Below, piece by piece: positions 45,691 to 57,790 of a stretch of 64,000 nt of DNA; positions within the stretch are counted from its first letter, which is position 1, and every line of letters begins with the position of its first letter. Under the pieces are notes generated by a model. The model saw only the letters and a program-made list of their open reading frames with translations. It was not told where the DNA came from and made no database searches. The stretch is taken from assembly GCF_004664715.2 (NCBI RefSeq), contig NC_051071.1, positions 33,568,030 through 33,632,029 on the forward strand. The letters are read 5' to 3'. This DNA comes from Peromyscus leucopus. Taxonomy: Eukaryota; Chordata; Mammalia; Rodentia; Cricetidae. The translations under genes were made by a program, and so were the position numbers.

Positions 45691-45879
45691 GAGTATCTTA
45701 GCATATTGTTAATGGCAAGATTTCTATCAGCTGGTGACATCAAAATACTGTGAAAGGGAAAGAAAATGCAAGACACAAGAGAAGTTGAGGATCTCAAATT
45801 AGGTCTTCCCCCCATTCATTAAGCCTCCCCCAGTGAAAGGCACACCATCTCAGTGCAGAGGGATTGTGCAGAGCACCAC

Positions 45880-46249
45880 ATATGTTTCAAAATAAAAGCT
45901 TCTTAAATATGTTAATTACAAAATATAATTTTCATCCCATAAAACATAATATGTATAATCTCTCCCACTCAAAGATAATAATTTTATAGACTCCCAATTA
46001 AAAATTATGTTTACTAAATGGGAGAAAATGCCTGAGATGATACTATCAAAGTATATCCCAGTGCAAATGAGACATTGTTCTGTTAATATTAATTGACTGT
46101 CAAACTCAACGTGGGAAACAGCTGCTATGACTTTGGCATCAATATTTATTTGGAATGTAACCGTGCCTGGCCATAGGTGACTTTTCCAGACTGAAAGATG
46201 AGGTTTGATATATATTTCTTTACCATTCAATAACTCCCTCCCCTTTAAC
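45880..46249. other. Repeat-free AT-rich block, candidate conserved noncoding element
   Basis: Unique-looking sequence with ATTGTTCTGTTAAT and TTAATTGACTGTCAAA near 46075-46100, CAGCTG at about 46121, and TGCAAATGAG near 46062. It ends at the target site of the LTR at 46256. Regulatory role is inference. Confidence 0.3.
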
Positions 46250-46255
46250 AACTCC

Positions 46256-46622
46256 TGTAGAGGGAAGTTTCTCTGTTCTGCCTGGCCCCACTGTCAGGAC
46301 AAATCTCTCCCACCTGCAGCTGCTTATAAAATAATATTAACTACAAACTGTATTTATTGCCTATTGGTCAGGTTTCTTGCTAGCTAGCTCTTACAACTTA
46401 ACTCAACCCATTTCTATTAATCTATATGTTACCAGTCTGCGGGCATCTTGTTGCTGCTTAGGCGGTGGGCTGGTGTCTCTCCTCACTCCTTTCTCCTCTC
46501 ACTATCTCTTTTAGATTTTCCCAGCTGGCCCCATCCTGCCCTGCCATAGGCCAATGCAGTTTTATTTATTAGCCAATGGGAGTAACACATATTCACAGCA
46601 TATAGAAAGACATCCCACAGCA
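46256..46622 (-). mobile_element. ERVK-like solo LTR, antisense
   Basis: A 367-bp block starts TGTAGAGGG and ends CCCACAGCA in window orientation. It is flanked by 6-bp copies differing at one base: AACTCC at 46250-46255 and AACTGC at 46623-46628. Contains 'CTAGCTCTTACAACTTAACT' / 'CAACCCATTTCTATTAAT' and 'GCCATAGGCCAATGCAG', linking it to the LTRs at 11.2 and 15.9 kb. Confidence 0.85.
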
Positions 46623-46719
46623 AACTGCATACAAAGTAGATTATTTTATCTGTACAATACTATATCAGGAATATAGTATTGTTGAGTAAATGCAGGTGAA
46701 AACATTAATTAAAAATATG

Positions 46720-47069
46720 AGCTGGGGAGATGGCTCAGCACTTAGCTCTTGCCTCGAAAGTATGAGAACCAGGGTTTGGATCCCCCAAACCAGGTAAAAA
46801 TAAGATGGACATGGTGGCATGCCTGTAGAGCCCCAACCCCCCCCACACACACACACCTGAATGGAAGGCAGAGATGAGTCCCCAGAGCAAGCTGGCTAGC
46901 AAGACTACTCATATCTGCAGGCTCTAGGTTTGATTGAGAGATCTTGCCTCAGTGAATAATGTGGAAGAGTAATCAAGGATGATGCCCAACATCAACCTCA
47001 ATTCTGAACGTGCTCATGCATATACATTACACATGTGCATATACACTACATATACGTGCAACATACACT
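46720..47069 (+). mobile_element. B4 SINE
   Basis: An ID-like head 'GCTGGGGAGATGGCTCAGCA', a B1-like middle 'ATGGTGGCATGCCTGTAGAG', then 'GAGCAAGCTGGCTAGCAAGA', 'GAGATCTTGCCTCAGTGAAT', 'GATGATGCCCAACATCAACC' and an AC-rich tail passing into a TCTA array. Confidence 0.88.
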
Positions 47070-47098
47070 CTATCTATCTATCTATCTATCTATCTATC

Positions 47099-47138
<40 letters not shown>

Positions 47139-47140
47139 CT
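47070..47140 (+). repeat. (TCTA)n microsatellite
   Basis: About 70 bp of TCTA with one interruption (ATCATC) near 47097, grown from the B4 tail. The YLSI-repeat frames are artefacts. Confidence 0.95.
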
Positions 47141-47159
47141 ATCTCTTTCTCCCATGTCT

Positions 47160-47371
47160 TTTTTTCTTTTTTGGACAAGGTCTCATGTATCCCAGGCTAT
47201 CCTCAAACTCCCTGTGTAGCTGAGAATGACCTCAAACTTCTGCTACTCCTGCATCTGTGTCCCAAGTGCCGTGGTTGCAAGCATGCCTAGTTTCACACAG
47301 TGCTGAGGACTGAACTCAGGGCTTTATGTGTGCTTTGCAGACATTCTACAAACTAAGCTATGTCCTGTACA
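47160..47371 (-). mobile_element. RSINE1/B4-type dimeric SINE, antisense
   Basis: A B1-like antisense half ('GGACAAGGTCTCATGTATCC', 'AGTGCCGTGGTTGCAAGCAT') is followed by an ID-like antisense half ('GCTGAGGACTGAACTCAGGG', 'CAAACTAAGCTATGTCC'). Confidence 0.75.
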
Positions 47372-48384
47372 CATGCAGCTTTTTCCGTATTACATCTGGA
47401 GCATTGAGCATAGACCTTGGGCAAGTCCTTATGGGGATAACACATAAGCATAGCATCTGTGCTGGTCCAGCTTTGATTCTACCAGGGGGAAAACCGACTC
47501 ATCAGTGAGGCATTTCACAAGTAATTTTTGCCATAAATTGAGTTTTTAAATGTATAGATTATTACATTAAAAACAGTTAACTAGAGTAGGTGGTACTTTA
47601 TTTTTTGGTAATATCACTCCCACTGCCTATTTCAATTCACCATCTAAGGGAGGGAAAAGGTGATGGTGAAGTTATGGCTACTCCTTATGAAAGTTTAGGT
47701 AATAAGTCTGTGGCTCAGTGGCCCATGTCTGAACATTGTTTGTCAGGACTCTTTGTTATACTGGACCAGGAAAAATATAGCAAAGAGCTCAGCTTTGAAG
47801 AAAGGGTGATTCTGTACACAGACGTGGTACCCACAGAATGGGCTCTGGGCTTGCTGAAAATAAGTTTTTGTAGTAGTTGTGCTAACTAAAATGACTGTCG
47901 TTGGTTTTGAGAAAGGAGAGATCAAACAGGTGCGACCCTGATTCTCACAAGCACAGCACACCCTCCCAGGGGGTGTCTTGGGCTGGGCATAGGCACTGAG
48001 ACAGGAGTCAACTCTCTCTCCTGGCAGGAGCTCATAGTTGCAGGGGTCCACAGACACAATAGAAAACTTCCAGCTCACAGAGCAAATGGTAGAAAGACAG
48101 AGAGAGCTTTGCAGCATTTCAAGCAGCAAGCCGCTGATGGGTGGAAGGTCTACCTAGTAATGAAGGAAATAAAGAAGACACAGAACCTGGAAGGCCAAGG
48201 TATGTGTATTAGGAAGAATTCAGGGAGTCTAATAAATCAATCAGGGTTGGGGACCCCAGACAGGTAAACTTGGGCATATTGAAATGACCTGATGCCACGT
48301 TGTGCTTGAATTGAATCCCAAGGGCTCTTGTTTCCAAAGAAGAACATGTATGGATCCTTGTTGGCATAACAGATTATTTTAATA
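47372..48384. other. Unassigned sequence
   Basis: No recognised repeat. A 99-codon plus frame (47590-47889) and a 128-codon minus frame (47743-48129) overlap antisense and carry no domain I know. Confidence 0.4.
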
Positions 48385-48590
48385 TTTTTATTACATTTTG
48401 TTTATTTCATGGGGTGGAGCAAAGTGAGTGGATATTGGCATATATTTACCATGGTGCACATGCGGAGGTCAAAGGACAATCTATAGAAGTCAGTTCTCTC
48501 CTTCCAATCAAGTACAGGTCTCAGGGATTCAGCTCAGGTCATCAGGCTTGGCAGCACATGCTTCTACTCCATGATCCATCTTACTGGCCA
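48385..48590 (-). mobile_element. B3 SINE, antisense
   Basis: 'GCGGAGGTCAAAGGACAATC', 'GAAGTCAGTTCTCTCCTTCC', 'GGGATTCAGCTCAGGTCATC' and 'AGGCTTGGCAGCACATGC' form a nearly complete antisense B3. Confidence 0.9.
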
Positions 48591-50155
48591 CATAGCATTA
48601 TCATCATTTCTAAAGCATTTTAAAAATCATTATTTAATTGTCTCAATTTTCCTTCCTCTTGTTTCAAAAAAAAAAGACAACCTTGAAATCTTCAAATTGA
48701 AGTTTAATGAAGACTATTTTAAGACAAGGGCAAGTTAAAAACATGAGTAAGTAAATTTATAGGAGATACAGAAGAAAGCACACTAGCGTAAAAGGCATAA
48801 AATTGGAAGCTTACAGTGGAAGACGGGAGACAGTGTGGAGTGGAGAGGGCCACTGTCTATGGGCTGTGCTTGGCTTTGCAGTGGTCACTCAACAGCAGAG
48901 AGGACAGCCTGGACCGGAGAAGGACATAGATGGAAGCCTGGACTGGAAGACCAAAGAGAGTCCAGGAAGAAGCGAGGAACCCCCATCCCCAGCAGTGCCA
49001 CTGTTGACAGAGACTGGGGGGCAGATGCAAATGGGTTTCTGCTGCTTCCTGTCAAAGCCACGCATGGCAAACAGGCAGGAAATTAGGCGAGATGGCTTTT
49101 TCCCAGGTTGTTATCATTTATGCTTCCTTGTCCAATTACTGACATTAGAATCATAATACTGCATGATGGTGGTGTTTTCTCCCAGTGCCCGGAAGCTGCC
49201 TTTCTAAGTGCTCATAAACATCTTTGGGAATGAGTGAACCACAGACTATGAAATGCACTTCCTGAGTCTGTCATTACAGCATCTGGCCTTAACTGCCAGC
49301 CACTTACAACTGGCCACATGCAAAGAAATGACACTTTGAAGTTGATGGCTACCATCAAGTATCAAACAGGAGCTAATTCATGCCAGGTAGGTTGATGGTC
49401 TTTTAATGTTACTCTTTTTGATGACCTGGATAACCCAAGATTCAATACTTCCAGCAAAGATGATCAATGGGGAGTATAGAGGTCCATGGAAAAAAAAGAA
49501 CAGCACCATTCACGTCGTCCTGCTGGCATCTACCTTTATTTTGTTTCCTTTGGGCTTCCAACTTTTCTCAAAAGAATTGCCTTGCCTTTTTCCTCCCAGC
49601 TGTATTCCCATCTTACAGTGGCTTATTCACATTCCAACAGTCACAGTGAGTGGCTCTCAAGGAGGCGGTGTTATAAGGCCAGGCAAGGTGACTGAGTCCC
49701 AGTATGTTTCTTGGGACTAGTCCACCATGAAACTCTGTGTTGTGTTTAGATACAAGCCTGAGAAGCTTCAGGAGTCACCCCATGGAATGAGAACAAGCCC
49801 GCCCTGGGGAAACGGAGTCAGCATCCTGATGGCACCCACTGGCCCTTTGGATCTAGTTTTTCTGCCTTGACTTTACAGTTGTGTGACAAAATACCCTCTC
49901 CCATTTTCCTCCCGAGGCAATTTTAAGTGAGTCTCTGTCACCTGTATAATTCATCACACAGTGAAGTCCAGCTGGGAAGTCCAAAGCTAATTGGGGTGGC
50001 ATGAGTATGTCGCAGTAGAAAGGAAACAATAAAGGCCCTTCTTAGCCCTTATTTTAATCCAGTCCTGTAAACGTTTACTGCAGATTTGCAGTGTGAAATG
50101 AAGTGTGTTGAACAATGGTGCACAAGGGAATAGGGATATGAGGATTTAGAAAAAT
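48591..50155. other. Unassigned sequence, mostly repeat-free
   Basis: 49190-49245 resembles the last bases of L2 ('AAGTGCTCATAAACATCTTT'). A 117-codon plus frame (48803-49156) is the longest here and is unrecognised. It starts in a G/A-rich stretch and shows no domain or signal peptide. 49.0-49.15 kb (GATGCAAATGG, TTATCATTTATGC) could be regulatory. Confidence 0.4.
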
Positions 50156-50228
50156 AGGGACTTGGGAGGCAACTCGGCCGATGAAGCGCTTGCCTAATAC
50201 ACTGGAATCCTTGTTACAATACTCAGGA
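50156..50228 (+). mobile_element. ID/B4-type SINE head fragment
   Basis: 'GGGACTTGGGAGGCAACTCG' then 'ATGAAGCGCTTGCCTAATAC' resembles an ID-like head with intact A-box spacing. The body is replaced by a purine-rich tract. Confidence 0.6.
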
Positions 50229-50290
50229 AAAGGGGAGGAGGAGGTGGGGATGGCGGTGCTGGAGGAGGAGGAGAAAGAGGAAGGAAGGAA
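50229..50290 (+). repeat. GGA-rich purine tract
   Basis: GGAGGAGGAGGAGAAAGAGG-type sequence following the SINE fragment. Confidence 0.85.
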
Positions 50291-52283
50291 ACACCTGTGT
50301 CTTTAAGATGATTACAACCCATCAAGCCAGAACAAGGTGCTGCCACTTGCCCTCAGCTTTGTTCTACCCAAACCCACTCCTTCTCATCCCCCCCCTCTCC
50401 TTCTCTACCCCTGCTGTTCCCTCTAACACCAACAAAGAGCTTGAAATCACCAGCCAAAGGCTCCCTCAATATCTTTACCACTGTGTATTCCATGTCTGTG
50501 TACAATTAAGCCTCCGGAAATTATTTTTGTCTAAGTGTATATGGAAATACAGACCCTGAAGCTGAATGGTCAGAAAGCAGATTGAGTGACAAAGTATAAA
50601 GGCCACCCTGTAGACTTCCCTCTTCCCATGTCCTCTTCACCATGCTATGCTTGGCCTACTGGGAATTGCCCTTTAGAGGGGTGCATAAATTGAGTGTTGC
50701 CCGAAATGCTCAGAAGGAAAGAAGGGAGGGAGGGAAGGAAAGAAGAGAGGAAGGGAGGGAGGGAAGAAATATTGGCTGCTTCTTGGAGTTTGTTGGCATG
50801 GAAACACAATATACCTCTCTCTGAGCAAAGATTCCAGCATACTGCAATATTACTGTGTGCCAGTCTCACAAAATAAGCACCGGGCAGGGATCTCAAAGTA
50901 CTACCGAGGAAAGGCAAGCTGAACAGAGCCTGGGTAAAAAGTTGGGCAGGCATACCCTGGAAATTCACAAAAAAAAGGCATCCAGGCTGCATTTTGAACT
51001 CCTGAAGCTGCGTTCAGCAGAACTAGTGGGAGGAGGGTCTTCCCTCTTTCCTGCTCAGCTGGCAGAAATCAGGTCATCTGCAGATCTAGCCTGGCCTTCT
51101 CTCAAGTACTAAGACATTTAAGCCACTCGTTATTTTTCCATGTGCTGAGGCCTCTTTTCCCTGTCTCCTAAATGCAATAAGAAGGTCTGAAAACACAGTG
51201 AGAATTCAGCATGCAAAACATCCGTACAGCAGTCCCTTCTTGCTTTTTAGCCTACTGAGGAAAAGGAGCACTTTGTTGGGAAATGTGATCTTCCATCCCA
51301 GGCAGGGAGGTGCCAGGAGAGGCTGAAAAGCAGTCCATACTATGATGTGACACAATGCTTTCTGAGAAGTCACCTTTGAGACAAAACAAACCCCAAAACA
51401 AAGCAACCCAGGAAACAAACATTTTTATTTATACTGTTATCTGCAGAGGGATTTTTTTTTCAGAGGCAAACCTTCATCTGTCTTTAATCATGTACCACCA
51501 TGGCCTTGCAGAGGTCTCCACTTCAGACCTGTTTTCAGCCTCCCCAACTTTCTCCTCAGGGGTGAGTTGCCAAAAGCATCACAGTAGAGGCAGAAACAAC
51601 TATTCACAGAGAAACCATAACATCCTCCCTCACACAGGCCAGCCAAGAGGTAGGTCAATCAATAACAGCATGAAACATTTAAATTTGAGGGAAAAAAAAT
51701 TTTTTTTGAAAGGCTGCTTTTTGCTGCTTGTAGCCTAACATGTGTGACACTACTTAGGAATGTGGCCTAGCTCTGTAATTGCTCTTGCCCTCTGCTTCAA
51801 ACCCTGAGCCCTTAGAACCTTGGCACCCTCAACAACAGTGAAGTCCATCCCCACTTCACCAAGGATATCCACCACTCTGGTCTCACTTTGGTTCCCCAAA
51901 CTGTTCTATTCTCTGGCAGATGCTGCCCTGCACCACTGGGAAAATTCCCTTGCACTAGTGAACCTCAGCAGCCTGCATCAATCTTTAGATTCATTCCTCT
52001 CCCCTTAGCTATCTTTATCCATCCTCATCTACCTTAGACTACTCTTGTGTATGTTTGTCACCTTTAACTACCTTCACCCACACTCAAGCTCACCTAACGG
52101 CCCATTCTCCTCCTCTGCCATCGTCACTCACAGCACCCTCTTCAACTCTGTACTAGCCTTCCCTCCTTCTGAGGCTCATTCACTGTCAGGGCCACCACGC
52201 CTGTCCTAGTGTAGCACCCACAACAGAATGACAATCTAGCACACTGCATGTTTTCAAGCAATGTCTTTGGAATGGTGGATTTA
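50291..52283. other. Unassigned sequence
   Basis: No recognised repeat besides the purine tract at 50705-50768. 51.8-52.2 kb is C/T-rich. Frames of 115-127 codons (50645-50992 minus, 51355-51738 plus) have no recognised domain. The first is partly a translation of the purine tract. Confidence 0.4.
50705..50768 (+). repeat. (GGAA/GGGA)n purine tract
   Basis: About 60 bp of GAAGGGAGGG-like purine sequence. Confidence 0.92.
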
Positions 52284-52624
52284 CAGAACACCCCTGACTT
52301 ACAGTGATCAACATAATGGTTTTTTCAGCTTTACAAGGATCAAAAAGCAATATGCATTCAGTAAGGCAAGGGCCCACAACTTCACTTTGGGTTTCACATT
52401 CATTGTGTGAGATGTTTGACATTTTATTACAATTAGGTTTTTCTTCCAAGCCCTCACCCCACTGAAGGTGAATGTAAGAATTCTCAGCACATTTAAGGAA
52501 AGCTAGGCTAAGATATGATGTGCAGTCGGTTAGATATACTAAATGTATTCCAACTAACATTTTCAACTTTGACAATACATTATCAATACATGACCCCACT
52601 GTAAGATGAGGAGGGAGTGTATAC
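52284..52624. mobile_element. Tigger-like (TcMar) DNA transposon relic
   Basis: The left end 'CCCCTGACTTACAGTGATCA' and right end 'CCCCACTGTAAGATGAGGAG' are imperfect inverted repeats of the 'CTCGACTTACGATGGGG' type. The interior keeps 'GCAATATGCATTCAGTA', 'AAGGAAAGCTAGGCTAAGAT' and 'CGGTTAGATATACTAAATG'. Non-autonomous and ancient; subfamily not assigned. Confidence 0.7.
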
Positions 52625-54082
52625 AGGACTCCTTTATGTTACTGATAGATAGCTTGTACCTTCAATGTCATTGCATAGCGTTACCATCTAATTCTGCTAA
52701 GAACCTTTCAGAAAATGTGAGATTCCCACCCCCCCTCCAAGATGAATGAATTTCACAGCTTATGAAAGTGGAGATACACCTAGCACAGGAACCCAGGGGA
52801 GCACTCCAGTCCCTGCTTGTAGAACTGTGACAGATAACATCCAGTATCACACTGAAGTGTGTCCAACTGAACTGCACACGCCATAATTTTACACCCGTGA
52901 TGTTTCATCCCCTCAGTCCCACAAGTAAGGGATCTTGCAACAAAAGAACCTGAAGTTCAGGAAATCCCAATAAGCCGGCTCAGCCACCCAGCCTCCACCG
53001 CAAGAATGAAGACCCAGCACAAAGGTCCTCTAACTTTGTCCAGCTTTCATATCGGGAACAACCTCATTTGAATTCTCATGCTATGGATGTTATCAAAGTC
53101 GAATGTGCTTCTTTGTCACGGACTTTGCATTTGTAAAGGGAAAGGAAAGTTCGCCTGCGATATTTTCAATTGGAGGAACTGTCTGCTGAAAGTCTGCACG
53201 GAATGATGAAGGTCTGTGTTCCTCTTCAAGTTCCTCCTTTTACTTCTAACATCGAAAGGAAAATAGGTCAGACATTGAAGTTTTCTGCCTCCTACATTCC
53301 CTTCTGTCTTAGGCCTCTTTCTCCTGCAGAGCATATTTTGCTCCCTTGAGTTAAGGCACAAGAAATGTGAGACGCTCTGTTATGCAAATCACAGGAGGAA
53401 AGAGCAAGCTGGCAGAGGGGTAGAATCTTCTCTCCTGAAGGTTTTTGAATTATTAAGTTTTAAGTTAAGTAGAAAGACTAAGCATTGACCTACTTTGACC
53501 TCCACAGAAAATGGAAGATTCTTAAGGCATTGTGTTACAGAGGGGGAAACCCCAGAAAGGAAATGGAGATAGTATGGACTAAGGGCCGACTGCGCAATAG
53601 TTAGAGCCAACATTCTGGTCCCAGACTCCCAACCCCACATCCTAGCCTTGCCCCAGTTCGCTTACCTCTACAAGGAAAATACTGCTAGGGACAGCCCCTA
53701 CTTCAGGCAGTGTGCATACATATTAAATGTGCCATGATCAGCCAAGAGCCATCCTTTTTGAGCTCCTTTTTTATGTCTCTTGGCCATTTCCTGAGTCGGT
53801 AAATTAGGCTACTTTACTTCCACAGTGCAACATCTCATTCAGGCTGAAGTATGAGAGAAGAGCACCCCATAAAATGCACTGAAAAGGAAGATGAGGAAGT
53901 GGGTGCAACCGAAACACGTGGAAACTGGGTGTGGTTTAGATCCTTGGAAACTGAGCCATCACATGCCAGCTCATGACTGAATGCATCTTGCACCGCATCT
54001 CTTTCTTTCATTCCAGTTAGGACAATGAAGGGACTTTCCCTGTGCATAATGTCTTCAACCCTCATTAGGAAGAGGATCTCCA
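52625..54082. other. Unassigned sequence, mostly repeat-free
   Basis: 53.0-53.35 kb retains several isolated CpGs (CATATCGGGAAC, AAAGTCGAATG, GTTCGCCTGCGATA) in unique sequence, a possible conserved block. No gene recognised. Confidence 0.4.
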
Positions 54083-54440
54083 GGGCTGGAAAGATGGCTC
54101 AGTTAGTAAGGTGATTGCCACACAAGGGCAAGGACTCATTTCTGATCCCTAGCATTCACATGAAGGCTGGGTACAGCAGCAAGCATCTGTAACCTTAGCA
54201 TTGAAGTTAACAGAGTAGAGACAGGGAGATCCCTGGAGCTTCCTGGCTACCAGCTAAGCCAGTAAGTAAGCTCCAGATTCAGTGAGAGACTCAATCTAAA
54301 AAAATAAGGTGAAGAATGACCAAGAAAAATACCTGATGTCAATGTTGGGAGTGCATGCATGTACAAACACATACACATACATGCATCCCCACATGTGAAT
54401 GTGTCCATATACCACACACATACATGTACACACACAAAGG
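54083..54440 (+). mobile_element. B4 SINE
   Basis: 'GGGCTGGAAAGATGGCTCAG', 'GATCCCTAGCATTCACATGA', 'AGACAGGGAGATCCCTGGAG', 'CAGTGAGAGACTCAATCTAA' and a CA-rich tail follow the full order of B4. Confidence 0.9.
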
Positions 54441-54614
54441 GAAGAAAAATGATCTCACTGTCTCAATGAGTAAACATGGCTGGGGAAGCTATCACTGAGC
54501 CAAGCGACCACAGTGCCCGATCAGTGACTGAGGCTCAGTAGGGGAGGATTCCAGAGCCAGTTGAGTCAGGGTAGAGTAGGACTGGCATACAGAGTGCAGT
54601 AGATTTCCATCCAA

Positions 54615-54715
54615 GATTTGGAGTTACTTCATTGACTCTTACACAGCCCAGTGAAGTAAGTACGATTCCATGTTTCGAAGTTCATCTTTCTAGGCCTAGT
54701 TACTTTCAAGATCAT
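54615..54715 (-). mobile_element. Possible MIR relic, antisense
   Basis: 'ATTGACTCTTACACAGCCCA' and 'GTGAAGTAAGTACGATTCCA' resemble the reverse complement of the MIR 3' part. Weak. Confidence 0.4.
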
Positions 54716-55337
54716 TTTCAGCCATTGGATCCCAAGGTGAGTGAGGCTGAAAGTCGTGCATTCTCTTGAACGTAAGCTTGAGAAAAATTAGGATTCTCTA
54801 AGGGATTTTAATGCTCATGTGTTTTCATTTCACTAATTCTTTGAGAATCCCGATAAACACTTTGTAGAAGTGTTTGTGACACTTTGACTTTTAAACTCTT
54901 GTTATTGATTTTATTATCACCTGTCTAATGAAGGAAATACAAGCACCCTCATATGAAACAGTGAAGTTGAGAAGAAAGGCAGGGAGTGCAAGATAACATT
55001 TCCCAGATGGGTTTCCCCAAATTTGTTGCACATAAAAATCACCTGGGAAGCTTGTTTTACATAGAATTTTCCTGAGGTCTTATTTACATGCTATGAAATT
55101 TCATAACTTTTATGTCTATGATTCAATATTCAGTAAATGTACATAGCACTGCAAACATTCCCACAATCCAGCTGTGACATGCATATCACCCTGGAAATTC
55201 TTCCTCCCACCAGGAAAGCTTTTAATTTTGGTTTTAATTTCCAACCATTTTATTCTCAAATTAAAACATAAACTACTGGTAACTGCATAGTCTATATTTT
55301 GCCATAAATTTATCAATGAATTTATACATTTACAATC
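54716..55337. other. Unassigned sequence
   Basis: Nothing recognised. Confidence 0.4.
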
Positions 55338-55699
55338 TGTCTTAGTCCATTCCAGCTGCCAAAACCAAAACTATTATGTAAAGTATATAGTTTATAGGCA
55401 ACAAACTTTTTCTCATAATCCTGGATGCCAGGAAGTCCAAAGTCAAGATTTGGTGCTGTGGAGGGTTTGTTCCTTACAGATGCTGCTGCTCACTGTGTGT
55501 TCAGCAGAAGAGGCAAAGCAACCCTCCTGCATCTCATTTATGAGGGCACTAATCCCAATCAGAAGGGCTCCATCCTCATTACCTAATCATATTGCAAAGA
55601 TTTCACTTCCTAATCACATTGTAAAGATTCCCATTGCCTTGTGGATTGAGATTTCAAATTATGAATGGAGACAGAGTCACAAAACTTCAGACCATAGTA
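55338..55699 (-). mobile_element. MLT1-type MaLR LTR, antisense
   Basis: Starts TGTCTTAGTCCATTCCAGCT, contains 'TTATAGGCAACAAACTTTTT', 'GGGCACTAATCCCAATCAGA', 'AAGGGCTCCATCCTCATTAC' and ends 'CAGACCATAGTA'. The whole LTR is present in antisense. Its target duplication has decayed. Confidence 0.82.
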
Positions 55700-56785
55700 C
55701 ATACAGAAAATATTATTTAGCACATAAATAATAACTTGCCACATGCCAGATTTGTATTTGAAATGAATTGGATCACTGGATACATGATCTTCCCTCACTT
55801 CCCCTGACTATCCCTTACTTCAGTCAAGAATGTGTCATGGCAGAAAATTCATGATTCAAATAACCTAATTGTGTGTAAAATATAGAAAAACCATGTGTCT
55901 ATATACTGGTGTCCCAACAGTGGAAACAGACCAAGTGCATGTATGTAAAGTATAAATGAATTTTAAAATTATTTTCTTAAGTAATTAAAGGTCATTATTT
56001 AAGAGTATAAGTTTATATTTCTGTGCGATGGAATTCTGTAAAAAAAAAAAAAAAAAAGAATTTTGAGTGATAAAATAGGTGATTGGCTCTTGGCTCTTGG
56101 GACCAAGGTTGGTGGGACAATAAAAAGATATGGGTAATAGTGACAACCTAAATTTTCAAGTTTAATTAGATAGTATGTCCATATGTTCATATGTACTTGT
56201 ATATATTAATATACTGAAAATAAATTATATAAATTATAAAAATATAATGTCATGTTTTTTAAAGGTCAGTTTACATTTTTCATTTTCTTATAATGTCTCT
56301 GCTGCTCCAGAGGATGAAGATAACATAGTTCATTTTGCCCTCACCCTCCCTTTGGATAAACATATAAGTCATTTATAATTTTGCAGTCTCAACAGTTGAC
56401 GGCAACATTCTTGAACCACATCCACCTGCATCTGTGTATTGGTCCTGAAATTCCAACTCTAGGTAGAAATGTCTTTTTAACCAGCCATTCTAACATCCTG
56501 TCTCTCCTTTCTGAGTTCATCAAAGGCTTTACTTTCTGGATCTAGGCGGAACCAGGAATCTCTAATTTTGCCATGCCCCTGCCCTGGAGATTCTGATCTA
56601 GCCATCCTCATACCACTGGCAACTGTCAATATCTCATCTTTTTTAAGTAAACAACAATGACTGTAGTCAGAGAATGATGTGGGTGAAGTCCCAGCTCTGT
56701 CACTGAAGTAGTATAGCCTTGAACACCATTTTTTCCTGTCCATGCCATACACTCATTTGTGCATTCCTGTTCATGTCCATGCACA
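55700..56785. other. Unassigned sequence
   Basis: (A)18 at 56040-56057; otherwise nothing recognised. Confidence 0.4.
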
Positions 56786-57110
56786 TATTACTTATTCTTT
56801 CACTCACTATTGAGGAAACAAGTATTGAACATATCGAAAATACCAAACATTTCAAGTGCCAAGAATCATTGTCATTCCATGTAGGCAACAAAGAAGGAAA
56901 AACAAGAAAGTACAACAGGGTATTATAGATTCTACACTGCACATTCTATACGGGGGATAACCAGAAAACTCTGAAGTATTAAGAAAAAGGCACACTTAAG
57001 TGAACCTTGAATTAAGGGTAGATTTTGGTTTTTTGGTCAGAGATGATTCATGAGAGAAAGCAAAGAGAGCAATGTCTGAGTTGCATCGTGCATCTCCTGA
57101 GTTCATATTG
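56786..57110 (-). mobile_element. LINE-2 3' region, antisense
   Basis: 'TTATTCTTTCACTCACTATT' at the left, then 'GTGCCAAGAATCATTGTCAT' and 'GTGAACCTTGAATTAAGGGT' follow the antisense L2 3' order. Right boundary uncertain. Confidence 0.5.
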
Positions 57111-57790
57111 TGCAAAGTGACTGGAGGGAGGCAGAATTACAGCCGGCTTGCAAAATGTGCCAGAAGTCTCTCAAAGAGTTGTATGCGAACTTTACCGTGA
57201 TAGACTCACATCCTAGCACAGCCTTGGGACTGAAATGCAGAAGAAGAAATAAAGAGAATTGGATGGGGAGATTGGAGGGTGAAGTTAGTGTGTAGATTTG
57301 CCTTCCTGGTCCCACTCAAAGGGTGAGAACCATTAAAAGGCCAGTTGGGGCCTCTTGGGTCTTGTTGACTTGCTCAAGTAATGGCCTGATGGGTTATTCA
57401 GGGCCTTGCTTTGTTTAATCTAAGCCCAATATTGGGAGGTCTTCCTGAAATTGCAAATTCTTGCTCAGAAAACAGGTGTACTGCTTAATGTTTGTGCCAG
57501 TGTGGTCAGGCCACAGTGCCCATTTGCTCAAGCATTAGTCTATGGATGTTCCTGTCTGTTTCAGATGAAAGTAATATTTAAATGAATGAACTTGAAGCAG
57601 ATTACCCTTTTTAATGTAGGTGAATCTCATCCCATCAGTTGAGGGCTGAATGAAATGAAGATTGACCTTTCCTAAGGAAGAGGAAAAGGAACAAACTTTG
57701 CCAGCAGATAGAACTGTAGCATCTATTCTTCCACAAAAGTCTCCAGCCTGTAAGCCCATCCCACACAACTAGAACTTCTTACTCTCTAAT
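57111..57790. other. Unassigned sequence
   Basis: May include further decayed L2. No gene recognised. Confidence 0.35.

Noticed and set aside
47070..47140. Regular tetranucleotide array as a CRISPR-like array
   Set aside because: A simple microsatellite without unique spacers, in a mammalian genome.
47010..47223. YLSI-repeat protein frames
   Set aside because: Pure translation of the (TCTA)n microsatellite in three frames.
48803..49156. 117-codon plus-strand frame in repeat-free DNA
   Set aside because: No recognised domain, signal peptide or splice context. Overlapping frames exist on both strands. Kept only as part of an unassigned block.
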